Below are positions 56,151 to 64,000 of a DNA stretch of 64,000 bases, one piece after another; position 1 is the stretch's first letter, and each line of letters opens with the position of its first letter. The DNA comes from Rhodosporidiobolus odoratus (Eukaryota; Basidiomycota; Microbotryomycetes; Sporidiobolales; Sporidiobolaceae), in the NCBI GenBank assembly GCA_034387635.1, contig JAOANU010000004.1, positions 1 through 64,000 on the forward strand. The letters run 5' to 3'. The position numbers and the translations under genes are program-made. A model generated the notes under the pieces. The model saw nothing but the letters and a program-made list of their open reading frames with translations, made no database searches and was not told where the DNA came from.

Positions 56151-59100
56151 TTAAAGCGGCGTCGTCACACTCCTCCTAACCCCGCTTCTTCCCTCTTCTT
56201 CCTCCACTCCTTCGTCATCACGGACCGCCTCCTCACCCTCCTCAATTCCCTCCGGACTCGCCGCCCTACTAACCACCTGACTCGCCGCCGTACTCGTACT
56301 CAACCCAAACACGACATCGTCCCTCCTCCTCCTCAACAAATCCTTCGCATCGACAAAGATGGCTCCTTGAGGATGGGGGAGGCTGCCGGTGGAGCCGGAG
56401 CGGAGTTTGCTACCCCCACCCCCGGCACGAGGTGGGTGAGGATGAGGGTGCGCAGCGGCGTCGAGGAAGCAGGCTGGCATAGCTGAACCGGGGCGAGGTT
56501 GAGGTGTGTTGAGAGGTTCGGTGAGAAAGTGAGGCTTTGAGGCGGAGGGAGACGCAACCGAGGCGAGAGGAGAGTGCGACAATGGGAGGGAAAGCTTGTT
56601 ACCGCCTGAGTTTGACGAGGAAGAAAGCGAGGGAAGCGTGGCGAGTTCGTCGCGCAAGGCGCGTTCGGCAGGGGTGACGAGATGCTGAGGAGGGGGATGT
56701 TGGGGGAGATGCGCGGCGGCGGAAGTGACAGAGGAAGATTCGTCGTGAGAAAGAGGTTGGGTGGCCGAGGAAGAAGGGCTCGAAAGGTCGTCCTCGCCCG
56801 CGTCCAAGGCAACGGGAACCGAGAGTGCGCTGCGCTGAAGCGTTGGGCTCAAAGTGCCAGCGACGACCACGGGAGACGGCGTGCCAGCCCGCGACGCAGT
56901 GCTACTGTCCCTGCGGCGTTTTGGGGTAAAGGTGAGGATGTCTTCCTCCTTCTCGCTTTCCGACGCCCCGTTAGCCGAGGTTTGCGGTGTCAGGGGCTTT
57001 GATGACGAAAGGCCTGGAGACGGGACGGACGCAGGCGTCCCGACAAGGGTCGGCGGCGGCACCTTGATGGGCCTGGCGGGACAAGCTGTCCTCACGCCCT
57101 CAGGCGAAGGAACAAGACGAGGGGAGGCGGCAACCGATACAATCGGGGACAGTCTGGTCACTCCAGTCCCGTTACGCTGGTGTTTCGCCTCAGCCTTCTC
57201 AAACGCCTCGTCAATCCAATCCCCCATCATCGCAATTACCTTTTCCGCCGCCGGTAGCAGCGAGACCATCTGAAGGTAACCGTGACTCCAGCCTGCGATG
57301 ATACTGGTTCGTACCCAGTCATCCTCGTTCTCGTCGATTAGGGCCCGGCGAGAATCGCTCGAGAGAGAATCGGACATGCGGAGAGATTCGCCATGTCGAG
57401 TTTCACGAGCGAGTAGCTCCATCTTGCGGGCTTCTTTGGCTTCGCGGAGCTTGCCGGCGAAGATAATAGTCTATGAAAGGGAAAGTAAGGCAAGCCTCGA
57501 AGAAAGCTTGGGGAGAACGCACATCGTCGACAAAAGGATCCCTCTCGCCGCAAGACATGTAGAGTGGCGGGAACTGCGCCAGGAGGTTTGCTGGTGTGAA
57601 GATGGGTGAGATGTGGTAGTCGGAGTGCAGGTCGGGAGCATTGCGTGGACCAATATACAGCAGAGCCATGGCTCGGCACTACGAAAAGGACAGAAGTCAC
57701 TTTCGGCCTTCTCAACCTGGAAGTTCGGGAGAAAGCGCTCACCATCGGCGGCGAGATAATGCGGTCTGCACCAGAGTGAATCGTGAGCAAGCAAAACGTG
57801 GCGTGAACGGAGCGAGACGAACCGTTGAAAAATGCCGTCCTGCTGGTCATGGCCAACCTCGTCTCTCCAACCAACCCCTTCGCCTTGCCACTCTCCAACT
57901 CCCCCCTAACCCTCTCCGCCTCCTTCACCACCCGCTCTTTCAACTCCTTCTGCTTCTCCTCGTCCCTAATCCCATCCCACCATACCACCCTCTCGCTGAT
58001 ACTTTTCTCCCTCTCATCCGTAATCGGGACTTCCTCTTCTTCCTCTCCATCTGCAGAAAGGCCGTTTGCCACTCCTTCCTCAGCTCCACGCAGAGCTCTA
58101 AAGGACATGCTCGACGGCAAGCCTCGCACCAGGCCACGACCCCAACTCGTCGTCCTTTTCCTCCTGAGCACCTTCGGGCGTCCCCGTTCACTACCGGCAG
58201 ATCGACGTTCAACGTCCTCGACGACGGAAAGAGGGGCGCGGTGATCGAGATGCTCTTTACCGCGCAAGATGGAGGCGACGTCGGGGTGAGATTCGGAACG
58301 AAGCACACGGAGGTCGGAGGATGGCATCCAGCTTGTGAAGTGGAAAGAGAGAGCGGGGTAGGCGAAGATGAGAGCCACAGGGAGAGGTAGAGAGCTATTT
58401 GATGGGGCGGAAGCGGAAGAAGGGAGAGAGGAGGGGGTTTTAGAACGAGAAGGGGAAGCAGGAGGAGGCGAGCGGGTCTCGAGGATCTTGACGATCATGG
58501 CAGTGGCGATGTTGGCGCCGCTGCAAAGGGAGTACGAGTCAGTTTGCTAATGAGCGGAAATATCCACGGAGGTAGCGGCCAGGTCAGAGACAGAAGGAAA
58601 CCGGCTTACGCAGAATCGCCCGTCACGATGACCCTGAGGTCCTTGTTTCCACCAATATTTATGCCGATACACTTGCCCTTCGTCGCGTGTAGCAGCGAGT
58701 AGGCGTCGTACATCTCGTCAATAGCAAAGGGAAAGGGGTATTCGGGGGCCTGATCCGGTACGGGAAAATGAGAAAGGTGAGCGTTCCTCAGATCCGGGCT
58801 AAACAGCCTCGGAGCCGTCGCGGCAACAGGAGTGCGCGCGAGCAAAATCAAGGCAGAGCGAAGAAAGGCGGTGACGCACCTTTCCGTAGTCGAAACTGAG
58901 GACGACTTTCTTCGTCTGCTTCGCCCACCTCAACAGTCTCTCCGCATGATGCTCGGGGCTCATGCAGATGAAGCCACCTCCAGGAAAGTCCATGACGAGT
59001 TCATTCTGCGCTGCGAGCTCGAGCTCCGTGCCGTGGAAGTATAGGTGGGCGGTGATGGGTTTTCTGCGGAACGAAGGCGCGGAGAGAAAAAAAGCGTTAG

Positions 59101-60005
59101 CAGACTCACAACACACTAACTCGGTTTTCCGCTTGTTAGTCGCGGCTCGTAGAGAAACCACCAACGAAAGAAACCGAGACGTACGTATACTTGCTCCCCT
59201 TCGGTCTCTCGAGGAAAAGCTTTTTCATAATGAGAACCGGCGGGCGATGCTGCCGTGTAGCCAGCTGAATGTACGGGTTCCCTTGCTTCTCCCAAGTCAA
59301 GCGAAGCATCTCGACTGTGCAGAAGGCGCGGTACTTCCTGATCTGCAGGTTAACCGCCCGAGGGTAAGCAATAAAAAAAAAAGGAATAGCTTAAGCCACG
59401 GCGTGACTGTAGAAGGGAATCGAGCGCACCTTTTCGTCGGCTTCGTGAGCGAACAGTAGGTAGTAGCCTGAAAAGGCCAGGCTGGCAATATCCCTCAGCC
59501 ACTTCCACTTGATACCCATGGCCGTTGCGAACCCTGCGTCGAGGGCGGTGACGATCCAGGTAGCCCTGCCAGTACCGACCGTTCAGTTATCGCCGGAAGG
59601 GGTGTCCAACGCCGTCCGGAGAAGAAAACGACAAGAAGCGCAGCGCACCGGTAATAATCCCTCGAGTACAACCTCGCCAAGGGTTCCGGCGCCTGCAGTC
59701 CCAGCAGAACATCGGCATGTCTGAAAGCGTACACGAGGGTCAAGGTGCTCAGGATGAGCTGCCAAGGTGAGAAGCGGTTGAGGAGGCGATTCAGGCGGCG
59801 GAGCCACAAGAGGCGGGGAGGGGTGCGGGAGCCGAAGGAGACGCGCAAGAGCCAGAAGAGGAGGACTATAAAGACCTGTGCGATAGTCCCTAGTCAGCCT
59901 GACTGCTGTGGAGTGAGGACGGCGTGTTTCAATTGAAAGTGGGGGGTGGCTTACTTGAGTTCGCCGCCAAGACGGTGATGGTCGACCGGCTACTTGGTCC
60001 AGCAT
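56151..60005 (-). CDS. Hormone-sensitive-lipase-type alpha/beta hydrolase, membrane-linked
   Basis: The start is ATG 60005 (MLDQVAGRPSPSWRRTQ), then an intron (gtaagc...gcacag) to VFIVLLFWLLRVSFGS, a hydrophobic segment. A second such region (WQLILSTLTLVYAFRHADVL) follows. The catalytic half has a GGG oxyanion motif (VMDFPGGGFICM), then APEYPFPFAIDEMYDAYSLL and a nucleophile elbow GDSAGANIATAMI split by an intron. Asp is in GERDPFVDD and His in WSHGYLQM, completing the Ser-Asp-His triad. A Ser-rich insert lies between the elbow and the Asp. The C-terminal 350 residues after EKAEAKHQRNGTG are disordered and Pro/Ser rich. HSL-type enzymes cleave neutral lipid esters, so a lipid-droplet role fits (inference). 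Several introns are present. Confidence 0.8.
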
Positions 60006-60409
60006 GGTGTCTGAGGCTCTTCAGCCAGGATGATAGTCGGTACGAGCCAGCCTTAGTGTTGACCCCTGAGGCAAGCGGAGATGGGGAAGTACAACTTGAA
60101 GAGCGTGAAATAAGCAAGTGGGGGAAGCCGTCACTTCCAAACTCGCTGCCAAACGTCGACCCAGCAGCACACATTCTCGCCGCACTACCTCACGCGCCGG
60201 GAATTTTGCCTGTGGCTCGCCCGACGATTCAAGCGTTTTCACGAGGCGGAAAAACGGTAAGCTACAAGGACAGTCACCGCGGAACAATTAAGCAGCACAC
60301 AACAAGACGTGATGAACTAGAGACACAGCAATGGGATGGTGAGCGAGATTGCGGCGGTAAGGACGACCGCAGAAGAGAAGTCTCGCACCTAAAAAAACGA
60401 CGGTCGCAA
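60006..60409. other. Intergenic region
   Basis: The 404 bp between the lipase start and the next minus-strand stop holds the lipase promoter. No gene is seen. Confidence 0.4.
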
Positions 60410-60902
60410 TCAAGCACTTGTCTGCTTCTTCCACATCTCTAGGTTGCTTTCACCGTGATCGAGGATGATGCCTGCTTCGCGCTTGCCGAGCGACTGCTCG
60501 TAGAGCGCGCAGACGTCCCCAAAGAAGTGCAGGACGAAGTCGTAGCGATTTGGCGCGAAGGGACGTGGCGCGACATGGACGGCGCGACTGTGAAAGCGAG
60601 ACGTGCAAGGGTCAGCGTGCGGCCTGAGTGACACTCCCCCCATGGTATGAAGAACAGAAGAGAGGCTTCATCATGACGCGGGACGAGAACAGTGTGGAAA
60701 CGAACATGGACCAAAACATTTTGCCCGTTATGGCGACGACCACCCTAGCTACGGCCATATCGGAGCAACCACTCTCGGTATCGCCAACGAGTGCGCGCGT
60801 GGCCACGTGCATAGTCGGGTTAGTCTTGAAAGTCTCCGGAAGCTTGTCGTGCGCCTCGAGCTTTGGCAGGAGCCATCTGAATTGCTCAGTAGCGGAAGCC
60901 AT
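60410..60902 (-). CDS. Small hypothetical protein, start overlapping its neighbour
   Basis: An open frame starts at ATG 60902 (MASATEQFRWLLPKLEAHDK) and runs with balanced, protein-like composition to about GKMFWS. A phase-2 intron (for example gttcgt...ttcacag) joins it to RAVHVAPRPFAPNRYDFVLH and the final HGESNLEMWKKQTSA, stop at 60410. I recognise no family. The ATG lies 14 bp inside the end of the coiled-coil gene upstream (stop 60886), so either two coding regions overlap or this is the 3' part of the same gene with a different splice choice. Confidence 0.42.
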
Positions 60903-62509
60903 GTCGCCAGCTTCGAGACGGAAAGGCGGTGCGTTTTTGAGGCGTTTGGGCGAGCGTGGGCGGCGAGCGCTGACGAGGCGGCGAGCGCTGACGAGGCGGC
61001 GAGCGCTCGAGGGGCGGCGGCGAGCGACTGAGTGGAGGAAGCACTGACGGACGGGCGGGGAGCCCAGCCGTGGCAGGAGGAACGGGAAAGTTTGATGGGG
61101 TAGCCTTGGCACCGCGCCTGTCGAGCATTTCGGCCTGAGCGAGCTCGTCAGTGTTCGCTTTTGCGGCCACGAAGAGGCGACATGAGGACACACCTTCATT
61201 TCTGCGAGGAGCTTCCACAGCTCCGTCTGGCGGGCCAAAAGGGTCGCGAAGCGCGCCTCAAGGACACCGACCTTCTTTGCTACTTCAGACGTTTTTTGAC
61301 CGAGAGAGGCGGTGGTTGTCGTAGACGTAGCCTGCTGCTCGCGCACGAGCCAGGTTCATTCAGTATTGGCGTCCAGGTTGCGAGTTGATGCGAGATGTGT
61401 GTGGTGGAAGGGAGGTCAAAAGGCGGGAACGACACGAACCTGCAGACCGGAGACCGTCTGCTCGATTCCTCGCACCTCGTCTTCCATCCCAGAGATGCGC
61501 TTCAAGGTTTCCGCCTGGCTTGCCTCAATCGAGAACTTCTTGTCATATTCGTTGACCTCCATTTTGAGGCGCTCCATGTCGGGGAGGATGTCGTCGGTAA
61601 CTTGGTGGTAAAGGCGCTTGAGATCCTGCAGGAGTTTATCATCATGGCGTTCGAGACGCTCGAAGCGCTTGTTCTGTTGACGGTGCTGTACAGTGCGCTT
61701 CTCCGGATCATCTGCCGGCAAACTGTCAAGTTTGGCCTCGACCTTCTCAACCTTCGCATTGACGTCGACCGATCGAAGACGCAGCTGAGCGAAGCCGGCC
61801 TCGAGATCATCCAGCTTGCGAGCGAAGGTTTCTTCTGGGTCGGAAGGACGGACAGGGCGGGAAGAAACCCCAGCCGGAGCGCGAGACGGAACTGAGGATG
61901 AGCGGCGGGAGGTGCTGTTGCGCGGGTTGACCAGGCGCGTTAGCGAGGTCAGCGAAAGGCGAATCCTGATCACAGGACGAACCGATGCTGTTGTTGGTAC
62001 GTCTCCCAGTCTGGTCCGCGCAGAGCGAATTTGGGGTGACCGGTAATCTGCGCAAGGAAGTCGGCATCAGCAGCGAAAGCTTGTGGAGAGGAGAGATAGC
62101 GCGCACACCACCAATGACAGGCTCTTGTGCTTGTGTCGCAAGGTAATGAGTAGCGCTGAGAGCCCTCAGGGTTATCTCGCGGGACTCGAAGAGGAACCAC
62201 CTGCGGGAAAAGATTATGGATGTCGAGCAGAGACAAAGTAAGCGGTAAAGAGACGGACCATATCGTTTTCTGAAGATTGTAGGGAGCATGTTTCACGACC
62301 CTCAGATCACTCGCCGCGAGCTTGGCAAGGACCTGCAGATCAGAAGGGGTGAGTCGAGAGTGTAAGCGGCTAAGTTAAGAGGTGAAGACGGTGTAACGTA
62401 CCTTGTTAACGGTGGCTGTCGAGTCTCCGTTGATGTTACTCAGAGTGAGAACGCAAGCATGGCTGGGGGGATCAGAGGGAGCCGAGGTTGAGAGCGGGAG
62501 AAGCGACAT
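60886..62509 (-). CDS. Coiled-coil protein with Arg-Ser-Pro-Pro repeats
   Basis: The start is ATG 62509 (MSLLPLSTSAPSDPPSHACV). Introns follow at about 62337-62402 (gtacgt...ctgcag) and 62203-62260, and then one with the donor inside GTCATTG|gtggtg (about 62047-62110), which keeps the frame open. The middle is a long coiled coil: SDPEETFARKLDDLEAGFAQ, VNAKVEKVEAKLDSL, QQNKRFERLERHDDKLLQDL and VNEYDKKFSIEASQAETLKR. A later exon continues TSEVAKKVGVLEARFATLL. The C-terminus carries SPPPLERSPPRQRSPPRQRS, coded by an 18-bp tandem repeat, and stops at 60886. No family is recognised; a structural or scaffold role is only a guess. The last exon is open in more than one frame, so its true frame is unproven. 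Confidence 0.5.
60958..61010 (-). repeat. 18-bp tandem repeat coding RQRSPP units
   Basis: About three copies of an 18-bp unit (gcggcgagcgctgacgag on the plus strand) lie in the last exon of the coiled-coil gene. In the chosen frame they code for repeated Arg-Gln-Arg-Ser-Pro-Pro. The other two frames are also open. Confidence 0.75.
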
Positions 62510-62767
62510 GGGCGAGGAGAGCGTGTAAAAGCGATGTCAGGGTCGGGTATGGCAGATGTGAATGAAGGGTATGGAGCGGTACACGAGTGGTGTGCGAGGA
62601 AAGAGAGAAGGGAGGAGCGAGAAAGTAACCCGTCGAGTGGGGAACGAGCAACTCGATTTGACTTTTTCCTCAGCAACCACGCTTCTCCTCTCTTCTCTTC
62701 TCCTCTCCTCTCTCCATCTTCACCTCACCAAAGTCCTGCTGCTTCAAGCGACTGTCCTCGTGCAACC

Positions 62768-64000
62768 ATGCAGAGCAACAGCGAACCATTTGAACCACTC
62801 TACCCTATCCCTCCTGACTGTCCTATTCCTTTCCCCACTTCTTCCAGCTCCTGGCACAACCCTCGTCAACCCTCCCGTCAGACCCTATACGACCCTGCCG
62901 ACTACCTCTACCCCCCTCCAGTACTCTACGGACCCGTTCCCGGGGCCGCCTACCTCCCTTCGAAACCCCTCTATCGTACGGCTCCTTCGCACCCCGGACA
63001 AACCTTCTCCTCCCCTCGCTCGCCTCGAAGTGCCGTTTCGGCAACTTTCGCTCGTCAAGGACAGCAGCAAGGGCCGAACCAAGGTGCCTCCGAGCCTGAC
63101 GAGGGTGCGCTTCCGCTTGTCGCACCCAGATGCTCTTCTTGTTGCTGAATGAGGACAAACGCTGACGTACATCTATGCCTGCCCTCCAACCTCGCTAGAT
63201 GTTCCGATTGCGCAGCTCGACGCGCTTCAGGTCGGCACCGAAGCTACGCATCCCCTTGGAGAGCGACGTTTGGCCGACCCGCGGAGGGAGGGGGAGCAGG
63301 GGGAGGAGGGAGACGCAGGCGGTGAAATGCAGGTTGAGGATGGACAAGCGAATGAAGCCGCAGAAGACGACGGTGAGGCTGGTGAGGGGGACAGCGATGA
63401 GTGGGATTCTGACTCGGATGAGGGTGAGCATGAGATGAGAGTTGAGGACGAGGGAGACGAAGGCGAGTTTCGCTTCTCGAGCCCCTTCAGTGCCCCTTCC
63501 GTCGACAACCATGCTTGCGACTCGATGCTGTCCTGAGGAGCCGTCTGCTGACGCTCTGCTCTGCTTGCCGTGAATCAATCTCCTGACCTGCAGGCAACCT
63601 TGCCCCGACTGCTTACCGCCCCTTCACCTTCGAACGCTCCTCCGTCAAAGCCACCGGTGGCTTCACCCTCGATGTCGCCGTCGGTCCTCGCATCGGTCCT
63701 CTCACCGCTGATCAGCTACCGCCGAATGCGAACGGCAAAGACGGAACCGTCCAATATGTCCTCGGTTTGCTCAAACCCAATCGAGACCAACACGCTTACA
63801 ACGACCTCCCCCTCCCCACCCTCAGAAACGCTCGCCTCTACAAGCCCGTCGCTTCTACCCTACCCCTCTCCTGGCTCTCCTCGATTAAAATTCAACCTCC
63901 CGCTGCCACCGCGCTCAACAATGATCTCGCTCGCGGCTTGCTCTCTTTCCTCGCCTTCTTCACCTATTCTCTCTCGGCTTACGCTACAACCGAAGAGGAT
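62768..64000 (+). CDS. Unidentified protein, partial at right edge
   Basis: A probable start is ATG 62768 (MQSNSEPFEPLYPIPPDCP), giving a Pro/Ser/Tyr-rich stretch. A short intron (about 63144-63199, gttgct...cgctag) can join it to VPIAQLDALQVGTEATHPLG and a very acidic run (EGDSDEWDSDSDEGEHEM). A further intron ending cctgcag at about 63593 leads to NLAPTAYRPFTFERSSVKAT and GFTLDVAVGPRIGPLTADQL. The open frame then runs to the window edge (LARGLLSFLAFFTYSLSAYA is hydrophobic). Third codon positions in this last exon are C rich, as in the other genes here. I do not recognise the family. The first exon is open in two frames, so its frame is not certain. Confidence 0.4.

Noticed and set aside
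61970..62170. An alternative short end for the coiled-coil gene (stop at 61970)
   Set aside because: Using the gtgcgc donor gives an early stop, while the neighbouring gtggtg donor keeps the frame open into the long coiled coil.

Overview
This window looks like nuclear DNA of a GC-rich basidiomycete yeast. Genes are closely packed on both strands. Almost every gene is cut by short introns (about 50-120 bp), with donors such as gtgcgt, gtacgt and gtgagc and acceptors tgcag or cgcag. The products are fungal: a Pbs2-type MAPKK, Atg18, Utp21, Hir1, a Wapl-like protein, ornithine aminotransferase, an FIT2/Scs3 protein, a type II PI4-kinase and Derlin. A red yeast of the Sporidiobolales (Rhodotorula/Rhodosporidium type, Pucciniomycotina) is my inference from base composition and intron style. 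I see no mobile element, CRISPR array, rRNA or convincing tRNA.

Layout. 1-4.0 kb: an unidentified minus-strand gene with very small exons running off the left edge, and a doubtful small gene. 4.0-6.5 kb (+): a TMEM242-like membrane protein and a Derlin (ERAD). 6.6-12.8 kb (-): UTP21 (ribosome biogenesis) and ATG18 (autophagy), both WD40 proteins. 13.4-15.7 kb (+): a histidine acid phosphatase. 16.2-20.2 kb (-): a Dbl-type RhoGEF. 21.3 kb (+): a tiny zinc-finger-like gene. 21.9-26.4 kb (-): a WAPL-like cohesin regulator, divergent from PBS2 (27.0-29.7 kb, +). 30.1-32.2 kb (+): ornithine aminotransferase. 32.7-33.8 kb (-): FIT2/Scs3. 34.0-37.3 kb (-): a CDCA7-type zinc finger joined to a DDT/WHIM-like chromatin protein.

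38.3-38.6 kb (-): a second tiny C2H2 gene that resembles the first in layout and intron position. 39.0-39.8 kb (-): an F-box-like protein. 40.2-44.5 kb (-): two secreted or cell-surface proteins (LysM plus double-psi beta-barrel; Cys-rich with a GPI-type tail). 44.8-48.9 kb (+): HIR1/HIRA. 49.3-52.6 kb (-): type II PI4-kinase (LSB6). 53.1-55.7 kb (+): a makorin-like RING protein. 56.2-60.0 kb (-): a hormone-sensitive-lipase-type hydrolase. 60.4-62.5 kb (-): a coiled-coil protein and a small gene that may overlap it. 62.8 kb to the right edge (+): an unidentified partial gene.

The neighbours do not form a pathway cluster; this is ordinary eukaryotic gene order. The main points of interest are a 9-nt internal micro-exon, a 9-nt first coding exon, the two mini zinc-finger genes, the zinc finger/DDT fusion with an altered first CxxC, and a possible RanBP1-like domain at the end of the RhoGEF. 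Splice sites were chosen by eye from frame continuity and consensus; no transcript evidence was available.
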